Shown here one piece after another: positions 23,354 through 35,354 of a stretch of DNA of 64,000 nucleotides (position 1 is its first letter; every line of letters starts with the position of its first letter). Source of the DNA: Membranipora membranacea. Its lineage: Eukaryota > Bryozoa > Gymnolaemata > Cheilostomatida > Membraniporidae. The notes under the pieces were generated by a model. That model had not been told where the DNA came from, did no database searches, and was given only the letters and a program-made list of their open reading frames with translations. The stretch covers positions 8,060,001-8,124,000 of the forward strand of contig OU612075.1 of the NCBI GenBank assembly GCA_914767715.1, in the 5' to 3' direction. Both the position numbers and the translations under genes were made by a program.

Positions 23354-23653
23354 ATGATTTTGAACCATCCTGAAAATGTGTCTACATATCGCTCCTCAAA
23401 CTCAGAAACATCTTCTAAAACTGCTGAAGATTTCCTGGCTGGCAATGAATCAGTTAGTATTGAGATAGAGAACAGAAACACTACAATAGTTGCATGCGGC
23501 TGTCTTGTCAAAGCTAAACCGAAGATGAAATGCCATGTTATGCACAACATAATATTAAACAGAGGTGAGGATTTACTATTAAATTTAGATGCAAATGATA
23601 ACATTCACCAAGAAGGATTCTGGTTCACCCCAAGCATAAGGACTGAAGTCTAG
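23354..23653 (+). other. 99-codon open frame of unknown nature
   Basis: An ATG-started frame ending at TAG. Its composition is protein-like (acidic, Ser/Asn-rich start, then ACGCLVKAKPKMKCH and ILNRGEDLLLNLDAN). It lies inside the dispersed repeat between the parts shared with 815-2015 and 9250-9480, so it may be a remnant of a TE or duplicated gene. No family recognised. Confidence 0.2.
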
Positions 23654-23654
23654 A

Positions 23655-23906
23655 ATAAAAGTGTTATTTCTAAGGCAGTGGAAAGTATCATTGGTACACA
23701 GAGAGCTAAGGGTACTAGAGAATAGGCAGATAAGATGTATAAGAAGGTAAGAAGTTTCTTTACATACCATGTATATAAACTGGACGGGCAATGATTATCT
23801 TTATACTTGAAAACGATATAAAACTCATTACTGGACTTAGAATACCAAAGCATTCAATGGGATATTATTCCCTTACCTACACATGGGTATAATAAACTGT
23901 AAGCAC
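23655..23906. repeat. Dispersed repeat, copy 2 (right part, before the LTR element)
   Basis: Matches 9250-9480. It is interrupted at 23906 by the LTR retrotransposon and resumes at 25758 (25775-25960 matches 9485-9665). Confidence 0.7.
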
Positions 23907-24327
23907 TGTCGGATCGAGAAAGATCACGACAGTTCACTGCTGGCAGAGTTCTTTATAATACTGAATGCAGTTTTTCGGCAGTTTGATGATTTTATTACTC
24001 AACTACACCCTGGGGCAAATGCCCCAGGCAACTGATAAATTGCAACGCCAAGTTGTAACTGAATCTTCAGAGCAAAAACCACTATTCTTTATACTGACCT
24101 GTATAAATAGGTCGTAAAAATAGAAACAGGTGGGATGATGCGTCATTATTTTGATGGCCAACCTCCGCATTTAGATGGTAATTAAATGTGCAAAAAATGG
24201 AAGTAAATGCGGAAGAGTATAACAATTAATCAGATTAAGACCATGGCAACCATGACAGTGCAATATACAATGCCTAACTTCATGTAGAGTCATGCACCTA
24301 GGCGTGTCACATACAGTGTATGTGACA
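23907..24327 (-). repeat. 3' LTR (minus orientation)
   Basis: Downstream LTR, next to the polypurine tract. The first bases of the LTR on this strand form a short palindrome around TCACATACACTGTATGTGA. Confidence 0.85.
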
Positions 24328-25332
24328 CATGCACCCCCCTGGTTGCGATCGTCCTCGATCGCTTTAACTGGTTCAAAAAACATTATAGCTTATTTCACAC
24401 AAGGATAATCATTACAATATAAAATTTAAAACCTCAAAATCTCCTGAAATACAAACAAATCAAAAATGTCATGCATAAAAGACGGTCATAACAAAATCAT
24501 GACATTCCCTTCCAAGGCTGAAGAACCTTAACAACTGCTTCAGGTCCATTAACAAAAAAAATATATCCCACTTTCCTCTCAACTCTAGATCTAAGAACCT
24601 AAGCTTTGCTTAGATTACAGGACAGACGAAGGTATAAAATTCATGAAATATTATAATGCTGCTTTCCTGCACAACTATCATTAAAAAGTCGGCATCGCAG
24701 GAAATTCAAACGATAAATATATAAATTGCATGATCAAGGTTGTGTCGATGGTAATAATGTCAAATAATTCATTACATCCTAACTAATACAGTGACCATAT
24801 TATTTTGTGCTGATCCTTGCACTAATACTGCTGCTATATTAAGATCAGTTGCCAGTTGGTTGTAGTCAGCTGCATTCCATAATCTTTTATTCTTAGCGGA
24901 TCTTAGGTTACGGTTGCCTAATGTTTTTATTGAAGTTTTTCTATTTTTTTGAGTTACAGTGTTCACACCACCAGAGTAGTTTGTCTGCTGTTGTAGACTG
25001 AGACTGAATAGAACTGGTTGAATAAAATCAGGAAATTGCAGAGGTACCTTGTCAGTTGGTGAATCATGAGCAGAAGATCAAATGTCATCACTAGTATATC
25101 AGCTTCCATATGTTTTGTCTCTACATCATCTAAAAAGTCCGTCTCCATTTCTCCTTATAGTAATGTAGACGATGTAGACACATATGGTTCCATTATATTG
25201 CTTGCATTAGATCATCTACTCCAAAGACATTTTCCTCCAAGTCCACAATCTCCATCCTCTTTCTTGTATATTCAACGCTATCAGTCTCATCATCTGAAGG
25301 TGTGAAGTTCTCTCCTCACTCGGGGCACCAAT

Positions 25333-25753
25333 TGTCGGATCGAGAAAGATCACGACAGTTCACTGCTGGCAGAGTTCTTTATAATACTGAATGCAGTTTT
25401 TCGGCAGTTTGATGATTTTATTACTCAACTACACCCTGGGGCAAATGCCCCAGGCAACTGATAAATTGCAACGCCAAGTTGTAACTGAATCTTCAGAGCA
25501 AAAACCACTATTCTTTATACTGACCTGTATAAATAGGTCGTAAAAATAGAAACAGGTGGGATGATGCGTCATTATTTTGATGGCCAACCTCCGCATTTAG
25601 ATGGTAATTAAATGTGCAAAAAATGGAAGTAAATGCGGAAGAGTATAACAATTAATCAGATTAAGACCATGGCAACCATGACAGTGCAATATACAATGCC
25701 TAACTTCATGTAGAGTCATGCACCTAGGCGTGTCACATACAGTGTATGTGACA
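25333..25753 (-). repeat. 5' LTR (minus orientation)
   Basis: Upstream LTR in the element's own direction, adjacent to the primer-binding site at 25313-25330. It would carry the promoter of the element. Confidence 0.85.
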
Positions 25754-25757
25754 GCAC

Positions 25758-26100
25758 ATCTAGTCCAATCTACTATATTAAACAGTAACCAGCTATTAAA
25801 CTTGTGGTTATTTACATATGTCAGTATTGTAAGCTAATTTTGCTCCTGTTTTTCTTTTCAGCCATTTTCTCGAAAGCTGATACAAAACCAAATTCTAGAG
25901 GCATGGAACAGCAAAAACTGACCGAGAAGGGAGATCGAATTGATTTGAAGAACATTTAAAACATTCCACAGCAAAAGTATGCGAGAGGTAAATTGACGAA
26001 AGATTATTTTGTTAATTTTACTAGAAATGCCGCGATCGTAAACGCCACAAAACTTCATGGGTGTGGATGACATACAGACTCAGGTTGTTGATTGAGTTTA
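25758..26100. repeat. Dispersed repeat, copy 2 (after the LTR element)
   Basis: 25775-25960 matches about 9485-9665 of copy 1. Beyond 25975 similarity is not obvious, and no gene was seen. Confidence 0.65.
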
Positions 26101-26365
26101 TGATGGATGGCCAATTGGCGATGTCATTTTAAGTGCAAATTAAAAATAAAATGTCCTTTCCATACCACTTATGAGGTAGACAGCCTGAGTAATATTGTCC
26201 TATTATGTGGCAGAACTCCCCAGCAATTATTCTCAGTGAAAACAGCCATAGAATAAAGCGCAACAAAAATGTTATAATTGTGGTATATTAATATATGTAT
26301 AAATTATATAAAAGTAAGGGGTCCTCTTCATGCTCCTCCTTGCTTTCTTTAATCTTGCCTCATCG

Positions 26366-26440
26366 GAATTTAAACTAGGACCTCTCGCTCTGAGATCAAA
26401 CACTCTAACCGCTCAGCCACGCTGGCCCGCTGAAGCTTGA
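26366..26440 (-). repeat. tRNA-like SINE fragment
   Basis: Minus strand shows an A-box-like TGGCTGAGCGGTTAGAG, then an anticodon-arm-like region and a B-box-like AGTTTAAATTC at tRNA spacing. This is the A box of Ser/Leu-type tRNAs. The acceptor ends do not pair well, so it is a SINE or pseudogene rather than a working tRNA. Confidence 0.55.
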
Positions 26441-26576
26441 AAGCTCAGTGCAAAATGATCCAGGTGTAACGGGTGTAAGTAGTTATAAATATGTACCGTA
26501 AAAAACAGTTAAACCACCAAGCGTAAACAAGATGATAAAGTAAATAAAATCTGGCTTCACCGTGATTTAAACTCTG

Positions 26577-26696
26577 GCCTGTTGCCTCTATCCTCTTGCC
26601 TCCGTCCTTTTGCCTCCGTCCTCTTGGCTCCGGCCTCTTGGCTCCGGCCTCTTGCCTCCGGCCTCTTGCCTCCGGCCTCTTGCCTCCGGCCTCTTT
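26577..26696. repeat. 14-bp minisatellite (GGCCTCTTGCCTCC)
   Basis: About eight to nine head-to-tail copies with drifting units at the left (GTCC and TATCC variants) and perfect units at the right. It lies within a tRNA-like SINE region; open frames across it encode only RRQEAGG-type repeats. Confidence 0.92.
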
Positions 26697-26719
26697 TTGT
26701 GGTATAATTTCTAAAAATA

Positions 26720-26800
26720 ATAATTTGGCCCGAGATATGAACTTGGGCCTCTTGATCTGTGATTGAGCACACTCAACCAAGCCTGCCCACTGAAGCTTTC
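26720..26800 (-). repeat. tRNA-like SINE fragment
   Basis: Minus strand: GGGCAGGCTTGGTTGAGTG (A-box-like), AAGTTCATATCTCGGGCC (B box and acceptor-like). A second B-box-like piece lies at 26550-26576, on the other side of the minisatellite. Confidence 0.5.
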
Positions 26801-27183
26801 AGATTTAATTGATATGAATGGGTCAACTTAGCTTAAGTGTAATTTTGTTTAATTTTTTCTTTTTTTCAAGCAATTAAAGCAAAAAACGCATAAAAAATGT
26901 TATATGCACATGCGCAACTGGTTTTACTACACATATGTGGTTGAAGACAGGACTTAGATTCAGTCATTTCTTCTATTTTCCAAAAAATATTTTTTGAAAA
27001 AAGTGTTATGAGGCACTGGATATGAGTTTCTTTTGTTTTATATACACATGCGTTTATCATAAACACAAAACTGAAGTTTTGTGGATTATTGAACGTTATT
27101 GCTATTTCTTGTAGTTTAGTCATATATTGCTCATTATGGCAGTTAACTAAAGCTCACAAGGTTCCTTTTCTCCATCACTTCAG

Positions 27184-27257
27184 TATATCCATTCTTGGAT
27201 CCTGGTGGTGCAGGACAGCTGACAAGCGAAATGTTAACAGAATTGAAAATCCTATGA
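27184..27257 (+). other. Possible orphan terminal exon
   Basis: After TTCTCCATCACTTCAG, a frame starting in phase 1 encodes YPFLDPGGAGQLTSEMLTEL and four more residues to TGA. The acceptor is good and the composition protein-like, but no upstream exon was found, so this may be chance or a gene relic. Confidence 0.2.
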
Positions 27258-28253
27258 TATACAGATGAGTCACTAGGCACTAGGCACTAGGCAGGTGCAG
27301 ACTGTGGCTCAAAGCGGCCGCCACCTTTTTGACATTTTTCATATCCTGCAAGTAATGTGAAGTTGATTGATCAATAAACAATCCGAGATCACCTCAGTAT
27401 GTACCTATGACATTGACTCTCTCACTCACTTTAGACACATACATTGACATGTGTGTAGTGTCCCTCTTTTAAGTGATTGTTTTTTTAGTAATCATTAGAT
27501 CTAGTTTTATTTTGTCTGCCTGGACAAGCCAAGTATTGATTCTGTGTCCTGCTGATCCGTGGAAGTCTGGTTCACAAGATATTTTTCTCAAAATGATGGT
27601 AGATCCAACAGAAATTCATAAATTATCAATTTTTCATAGAGTTCCTGAATTTAGCTAGAGCTTCCAATATCCAGGTTTTGTAGATATTTTATATAAATAT
27701 TGATCCTCCCCTTTTAGGTCTGCCAGCAATGAAATCCATTGCTACATTAAAGGTGAAGTGTCTGAGGATTTGGACTAATAAGGTCTAACATCGATGCAAA
27801 TACTATCACAAACCAATTTTCAATCTGAATGTGGCAGCTGATGTAGTTGCAGCACTTCGATATCACGGTTTCCAAACAACCTTTTGACTCGAAAAATCCG
27901 GAATATATGAGAAATCGGTCATTTAATTAGAGATATTATTCCATTGTATCATATAGTATGTGGTAAATGGTGATGTGGTATATTTTATTCCAATCGATCA
28001 CCTACTTTATTAGTTATATTGTCATAAACAAAAGGTGCCATTTTTGATAGTAAAAGATGTCACCTGTTGCACAATTTTTGTCATAGCGGAGTTACAATTT
28101 TTTATAACACTTACAACCACGCTATAGTTGCGAGGATTGTCCATACAAATACTTCGTTCTGTACCTTTAGAGGCACCAGCAGGTACACTGAACTTCCTGA
28201 CATTCTTTGCCAGCAGCTGTAGTTAATCTATCCAACCTGTTATTTGTTTTCAG

Positions 28254-28336
28254 GTGTGCTACCATCAGGGAGTGCTCTTTTACTCGTACCGACCACTATA
28301 GGAGAGAATTCCATGGATGCTGGTTGTAAGAAGTAG
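28254..28336 (+). other. Possible orphan terminal exon
   Basis: After TTATTTGTTTTCAG, a phase-1 frame encodes GVLPSGSALLLVPTTIGENS and a short tail to TAG. It has a strong acceptor and plausible residues, but no linked exon was found. Confidence 0.22.
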
Positions 28337-29135
28337 GATATCTACAAAACAATAACGATCAGTCACCATCTGATGAAACGGCACGGTTTTCAGATTCAAC
28401 TTAGACTGATTGTACACTGATGCTGTTCAACACTTTTTTTTATTCATTATATCAATTGGAATTGCTTTTCGAGTCGTTTCCTCCACACAGGTGGTTGGAC
28501 AACTCTGAGGTTTAATTAATCTCCCTGTACAAACTTATATAAGACATGATTCGGATTCGAACATGGTACGGTAGAGCGTAAAGTTTTATTTTTGGACAAT
28601 TGATTGTTTATGGCTATGTTAAAGCTGGGTGCTTTAGATATATGCATATGAATTGCATATGCATATTATTGCTGTATTTATGGTTTTTTTTCACTTTGTC
28701 ATGTAATTTACTCCTCACCACATGTGTTTTTACCGTATAAATTTTTTTCTGTTAATTGATAATAATCTCTCTATTGCTTTTCAACATAATCCTTTTATTT
28801 TATATACTGCTAATACAACTGCAGAACAAGAGAGTAAACTACGTCACTGGACAGTGTTGTTATGAACGAGATATCCCTTTTTTAAAAAGTGAAATCTGCA
28901 GAACAAAAAATTTTTTTTACAAAAGTTTGGAATGTTGTGTAGGAAATTGGACAAGTACATATTCGGGTCGTTTGAGAGCTGATACTTGACCGTAGTCCTG
29001 AAGTTTGGCATGTGTTCAATTTGGCTTTTTCCCTTAAAAAGATTTTGCGGATTACAACTTGGATTAATCATTTTCAATTTTTGCAACGAAAATCATCAGA
29101 TCATGTTAAAAGATGTGGATATCATTAACACTCAA

Positions 29136-29800
29136 TCGGTGAATTGGATAGTGCGTCGGATCGTGAGTTGACAGGGTGGTGGTTCATTCCCCGCCTTGTG
29201 TATTAATTTACATGTTTCAATGCCCTACAGTAAAATATCAGAACAAGAATTGTCTCGTGTTCATCAATATGATCACTGTGGTGTAGGGGTCATGGTGTCA
29301 GACTTGGTCTGTGAGATATAACGGTCCTGTGGGTTCGAAAACACCTAGAGTGTTGATTTTCTTACTTATACGCCTAGCTGTAAATTATCAGACTGAGTTT
29401 ATATTAACATCGAAGACAACATCTATAATGGTGTGATGGTTAGAGTGTTGGACACTGTACCAGTCCTTGGGTCCTGGGTTCAAGCCCAATATGATACAGT
29501 CATTTTCTCCCTCTAATCGCTAACAGTTAAAAACCTGCCCAAGTTTCCAATGATGGTTATCGTATTACCTGGTATGGTGTGATGGTTAGAGTGTTGGACA
29601 CTGTACCAGTCCTTGGGTACTGGGTTCAAGCCCAACATGATACATTCATTTTCTCCCTCAAATCGCTAACAGTTAAAACCTGCCCAAGTTTCCAATGATG
29701 GTTATCACAACATCTGGTTTGGTGTGGTGGTTAGAGTGTTGGACACTTGGTTGGTAAAATTGCTTATCTGGGTTCAATCCCCGGCCGCAACATTATAGCA
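29136..29800 (+). repeat. Tandem array of about five tRNA-like units, 145-150 bp period
   Basis: Units begin near 29136, 29281, 29431, 29577 and 29722. Each starts with an A-box-like stretch (for example TGATGGTTAGAGTGTTGGA) and about 45 bp later has a B-box-like GGTTC stretch: GGTTCATTCC, GGGTTCGAAA, GGGTTCAAGC twice, GGGTTCAATCC. Units 3 and 4 are nearly identical over 145 bp; the others are well diverged but keep a spacer motif like CTACAGTAAAATATCAGA. The acceptor arms do not obviously pair, so these are tRNA-derived SINE-like units or retired tRNA genes rather than functional tRNAs. Internal pol III promoters may still work. Confidence 0.75.
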
Positions 29801-30182
29801 GTATTAAGCTCTGTAATACAGAATATTTTGTTGTAGAGTAATAGTTATACTTATACTAAAATTTGCAAAATTCTGGTTTTGTTTTGTTTTTGTTTTTGAA
29901 GTGCCAGATGGGGCCTGCACTTGGTCGCCAACTGACTCTGACTCCTCTGCTGGCTGCTCCTCTTGCCTCCCTGTTCCTTCTTCACCTGCTCCCACTGCTG
30001 GTCAGGTCCTCACTGCCTGCACCGCCGATTCCTTCGGATTCGGACTGCTGTTGGGTCTCGATCCACTGCTCTCCTGCTTGTTGTCCATCCACGACTACCA
30101 TCCGTCCATATGGCCGGTGTGTCCACCTATTCAGTTTTGTCCTTAGTCATACCTAAATCCCTATCTTGTCAATTAGACTTAA

Positions 30183-30265
30183 AACAAATTTATTGCACAC
30201 AACGAGACTCGAACTCCTGTTGCTGACAACACCAGACCAAGTTGCTAACCACCAGGCTATTCAGA
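30183..30265 (-). repeat. tRNA-like SINE fragment
   Basis: Minus strand: AGCCTGGTGGTTAGCAAC as A box, and GGAGTTCGAGTCTCG as a B box at the right distance. It lies within 400 bp of the plus-strand array but in the other orientation. Confidence 0.55.
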
Positions 30266-33200
30266 CCGTCTTATATATAGCAAGCATGATAGTCCATCTG
30301 ATGACTGAGATTTTCAACTCCAATGCAAGAACTAATGGCTTTTATGGGAGGTCGAGACTGACAAAGGACAGGTCCTTTTCATCGAAAGGGCAGGATGTTT
30401 TCACCTGATTTGACTGCTCAAATTCGGCAAAACAGGTATGGTTTATTGAACTAATTTCAGTACGCAAGAGAGCCTCATTTCCACACTGCCATGTTTGGTG
30501 TTTCAGCAGATGGACAGAAATTGGCGAATATGTCGCATAAGATTGACTTTCTTTTTGGCGCGAACAGCAGTCATCAATTATTTGTCATCTATGTTTATTT
30601 CTTATCATTATTGTAACACAATATAGGGTTAAATGATTTCTTCAAAACTTCAAGTACAATAATCCATAATAATAAGACAATGCCATGCTATGTCCCACAT
30701 AATGTTGCAGGCTTTAAAATGTCAGGAAAACAACATCAGACCAGATATAAATTAAGGGAATCTCTCTAATATACAAGAGTTGCCTCCTCATTTTTGTTAA
30801 GAAGACAATCCCTCACAATTGCATAAGTAATGGTCTCAACTCTCGACATTGCGCATCTTCACTGAAGTGGGTTTCCTCTTAACAAAAATTCTCAACTTTC
30901 TGCAAGTTCCTCTGTTCCTGCCAAACATAAAAACGTAAATTTTAAACATGTGTAGTTAACTACCCATGACTTCATATTTTTTTACAAACACGTAACAGGG
31001 AATCGATTCATTAAACCTAGAATAACATAGTTTTCTGGTAAAAACATCTCCGATGTTTCATTGTTACATAAGGCAAGAAGGGTGGGATTTACTCCTCCCA
31101 CCTTCCCTGCAGTAGGAGACAGGAGGACTTTGCCAACATGGAGCAAAAGGAAACCGTTATGGACATAAAAACAATCATTTGTCAAAACTATGGGATAAAT
31201 GCCTGAGCTCTGAGCATAGATCAGAATAGACACGTCCTATGTCTGCACTCAGCCATTTTCGGTTACCGCATATGCCTATTTAATATCAGCTAGAATTTTG
31301 AACAGCTGATAAAAATGACATACATGGTTAATGGCATCTGCTGTTAGGGCAAATTGTAGCCCAAAAAATTTATAACAATTATATCCGCAGTATACAAGCT
31401 ATGAAATTGTCCCATCAATGGCAACTTGAAAATGGAAATTCTCTTTTTGAGCGAAACTAATTGCATCTTTCAGTTACAAAGTAATCATTTAACCATGCGT
31501 GTCTGAGACTGAGTCAATGAATGATTTGAATTATAGAAATGACATTCACGACCTTGAAGTGAAGCAGTTAAGGAATGGAAAACAGGCTAGATCTTTGCAG
31601 GACAGATGTATGTAACTCAGTCAAAATGATCTGATAGGGCATGAGCTTCTGATGTCATGAGATCGCAGTGAAAATCTTACCCAAGGTAAAGCAGATAAGA
31701 TTGCATAGGTGTGCCAGTATTACAATTTGTGGTTGTCCACTCATGACTCTCATTTATCTATGCATCGACCAATCAAATAATAACACTATACTTCAGTGTA
31801 GTAGTAGCCTTTGAACCGTCAACATCTAGGGCTCATGCCCGTTCAGCCGACATCTTATTATCCAGACTCAACTATTATATTATGTGCTTTATTCTGGACT
31901 AATCTTACGATATACACAGTATTATCATCACTATAAATAGCTTCAAGTCAATCTATATAATATTTATGGTGAGTTTTCTTCTGTTATTTATACTTGTCGA
32001 CTGCGTAACTTTCACTACAAATGCATAATTCTACCGATTGTGACGCTACGTTATTTTGTTTATTCTCAACTCGGTTCTTATATTCAACGCATTGTGAGGT
32101 TACCCGATTATATATTTATATATAATTGTCATTGCTGACCGGCGTTATGATGTAAAGTTCTATCTCGGATTGTTTGAGACTGATTAATTTATTTCTCAGT
32201 TTTGTTATATGTACTTGTATTTTTTAACCTGTCAGTGCATATATTTAGGATTAATAATTAATTTGTTTTAGGAGCTAATTATGTCGGGGCGCTGCTATAC
32301 TCAGTCATGATAACAGTGTATACCATTATTACCTGTTCTGATTCTGTCGATGGTGGTTAATACACCAACAATTGTGAGTTTAATATTTGAATGACATTTG
32401 ACCATCTCATTTTGTAATACTGCTACTCATTTTATAAACAGAATTCGGATTTCATAATATTGTGGCATATTTTTACCACACATAGATTTTGCACCGTTCG
32501 TTTTTGTTGTTGCCACATTTTAACCGTTCTGACCATTTTAAAGCACAGATTACTCATACAACATTCATAATGAGATAATTACTATTGTTCCCTATTTTAC
32601 GATCCATGCTTCACTTGACTAATAATTTTGTTTGTCAATTCCAGGGTACAATTCAATAAAGACTGTTGCCAATATACAATACAACCACCATACTGACATA
32701 ATAGGACGTAGACATCTTAAAAGACAACCCAATGTTACTTATACTTGTTAATTGGAGAGTAATTGCTTCTTCTGGTGAAGGTTCCAGCAATGTTTCAGGC
32801 TCGACTATCGGTATCAGTATTAATTTAACCAGATTTTCACCATGTTCTGGATCTACAAGTATCAACAACAGGCCATAAAAAATTCTGAGAATAGAACAGA
32901 AAATTTTTTGGGACACTTATCAATGGGTATATAGCTATTGTAAAACCCAAACACATATGAAACGCGAAACGACGCAAAAACTATTTATTTTAGACCTTTG
33001 ATATGGTCAAGCTTTTGATATTTTTCCAATAGTTGATCCACCTTTAAAATAAAACAAACAGACTTATTCTTAACTGAGCAGCTCCTTCATTTTATATTCA
33101 TTTCAATTTAATACCAAAGCTGTTAACTGAGTATTATTGCTTCCGTTCTTTGCACATTGACAACCTCAAAGCCATTGTCACTCAATGTCATCTTGCTCTA

Positions 33201-34096
33201 AAGTACCCGTCAACTTGATGACTTAGTGTTCTAACTGGTTTTATGACAAATTCATGTGTAACTTAAAATTGGGCAATCTAAGTCAAAATCGTTTCAAAGT
33301 TGGTGAAAATTGGTAATGTAAGTACCCATTTAATTTTTCAATCAAACATCAAGAAAGAAGGCGAAAATCCAACTTCAATGTCTGATCATATTAAGGCCCA
33401 CAGATTCGACAGCATCACCAAAGCCAGTCTGATCGATAAAACAGGACTGGAGTTGGAGAATTCGACATCTAACCACTGTTATGTTGCTGTGAAATAAAAA
33501 AACCTACATCCACAAAACTGTCTATAACTAGTACAAGTCTATTCCCTATGTGGTTCTGTATTGATAATATTGCCAACGTCAGGTATTGGGGTGCGGCGCA
33601 TTGATACACAGCATTTTAAATATCCCTCCTCATCTACAGAGGGAAAAACTTGTTCTTATCCATAATACTGTCTTCACCTACAATTTATTTTAAAATGAGA
33701 CCACAAGTCAGAGAGAGATGAGTTGATGGTATGATAATATCAATAAATCTATAACTTTTTAAATTAATTAATTAAAATTGAATGGGCGGCTATAATATGC
33801 GTTGTTGATATATTAATATTATTAAATTTTTATTAATATAATTTTACAAAAAATTTATTTTTCAGCAAAGAGGAAAATTACATGAGAAGGTGCAAACACA
33901 AATGCCTATGTAGTCTGCCTGACATCCCACATATATTGACCACTTATGGTCACTGCAATCTGTAGCCATTCAAAAAATTTTCAGGAACACTGCAATGATC
34001 ATAGTCCGATTACAACCACTCACTGCCAGTCTTTACGGTAGGTATGTTTATCTCATCTCATCACTTTCTCTTTGGAGTTCATTGATCAAACGCTCC
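30266..34096. other. Intergenic, no gene seen
   Basis: About 3.8 kb of AT-rich DNA. Open frames are short, lack splice context and match no family I recognise; no RNA gene was found. Confidence 0.45.
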
Positions 34097-34201
34097 GACA
34101 AAGTTAGATGAGCACAACCCTATCACCACCAGCCAATGAGCTGACAACGCCTTGCTGTCTACTCCTTGGCTGGAGGTGATAGGGTTGATCACCCAACTGT
34201 C
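34097..34201. mobile_element. Short hairpin MITE
   Basis: Inverted arms of about 38 bp (34097-34136 and 34165-34201) share CAACCCTATCACC and AGCCAA, separated by about 28 bp. It is non-coding. Confidence 0.65.
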
Positions 34202-35354
34202 TAAATAACTAGCTAGTTCCCCTGTGATTAGCTAAAACTAATCTATCAATTAAACATTGTTATCCAACATACTATGTGACCTAGGATAATCATATTAAAA
34301 TTTTTGATATAACATTCCAAGCTACTCATTTGTTTGACTGTCCACCCTAGTTATACTAAAAATAGCTAGGTAGAAGATGAATGTGCGCAAGGACCCTGGT
34401 GTCTCTAGAGTTGTCCTCTCATATTTACTCGAAAAGATAACTTCTAGCATGTTACCAGTTTTTCTTGGTTCATACCAAGATGCAGAATTACAATAGAGGA
34501 TTTCAATTTAAGTGCTTAGTCTTGCTGTCAAATAGCCTGAGCTGAAAATTTCTAGTCAGCCTAATATGCAACCGTTTTCATTGAACAAGATTTGTATTAT
34601 GATCGATATGCGCAACATTATTATCACAATATCTTTAAATTAGTCAGGAGTTGAACACTCACTGATCAAACGCTAAGGTGCAAAGATCACAAAACCTGAA
34701 TTGAATGGTTCACATGCCCAAAGTGAGCTATTGCCCTTCCTATGACCTTGTGGCAACTGTAGTTATATCCATATAGGTAATACAGATTCCAAGAATCAAA
34801 GTTCACATGAATCAAGAGCAAAAAAATGAGAAAATTCGCACAAGAGAACTTTATATACATCAGACAGGAAATTAAGTCTATCTAATGGGAACTTTTGTGT
34901 TAGTATTTCTAGATTAATAACTTGATAAGACTTACCTCTGCTCTATTCTCAACTGCAGTATTCCAGTCTTCAAGGCTGCGATGGGCAGCAGTTTGCCCAC
35001 ATAATAAGATGTACAATATGTACTACTAAGCTAATCAAGCCTTAGAAACAGCAGAGGGTGCAAGCAAATGAGTGGTATTTTCAGTTATTTTAACACGCTA
35101 TGGTTACCATGTGTTGGTGAAGCGCTACATGCTCCATGCTCCATGGACAAAACAGCTTTCCATTAAACTATTACTTACTCGACTTGCTACTTGTAACGTT
35201 AGGCTCAGTGTCACAAAGGCTTTTTCAATAATTATCAAGCCAGCTTAAATAAATCTTCATAATAGCCCAGAATAGCGTAGACAGAAATCTCAACTTTTAA
35301 ATGGTGGGGAGATGGGCAGTAGTGAGTGGGGCAGGTATGGGAATGGGGCCAAAA
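34202..35354. other. Intergenic, no gene seen
   Basis: No exon, RNA gene or repeat boundary recognised. Confidence 0.4.

Larger units (their letters stand above)
23907..25753 (-). mobile_element. Short non-autonomous LTR retrotransposon (TRIM-like)
   Basis: Two direct 421-bp LTRs (23907-24327 and 25333-25753) appear identical, begin TGTCGG and end GTGACA as written, and are flanked by GCAC (23903-23906 and 25754-25757). On the minus strand the LTR downstream of 25333 is followed after 2 bases by a primer-binding-site-like TGGTGCCCCGAGTGAGGA (complement of 25313-25330), and AGGGGGGTGCATG (complement of 24328-24340) precedes the other LTR as a polypurine tract. AATAAA and TATA-like sequence occur on the minus strand of the LTR. 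The internal part is only 1,005 bp and I recognise no gag or pol, so it must depend on another element. Identical LTRs mean recent insertion. It sits within the dispersed repeat, with an empty equivalent at about 9485. Confidence 0.92.
26801..29130. other. Intergenic, mostly featureless
   Basis: AT-rich DNA. Only two isolated exon-like stretches (27184-27257 and 28254-28336) and a small palindrome (ATATGCATATG / CATATGCATAT near 28640-28666) stand out. Confidence 0.4.

Noticed and set aside
26445-26780. Open frames rich in R-R-Q-E-A-G
   Set aside because: Produced by the 14-bp minisatellite, in two overlapping frames.
29431-29510. Functional tRNA gene
   Set aside because: A- and B-box-like sequences are present, but the acceptor ends do not pair, so I call it tRNA-derived repeat only.
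29804-30226. Three overlapping frames with Ser/Pro/Leu-rich sequence near 29900-30150
   Set aside because: A local GC-rich patch opens all three plus frames at once; no splice context or domain supports any of them.
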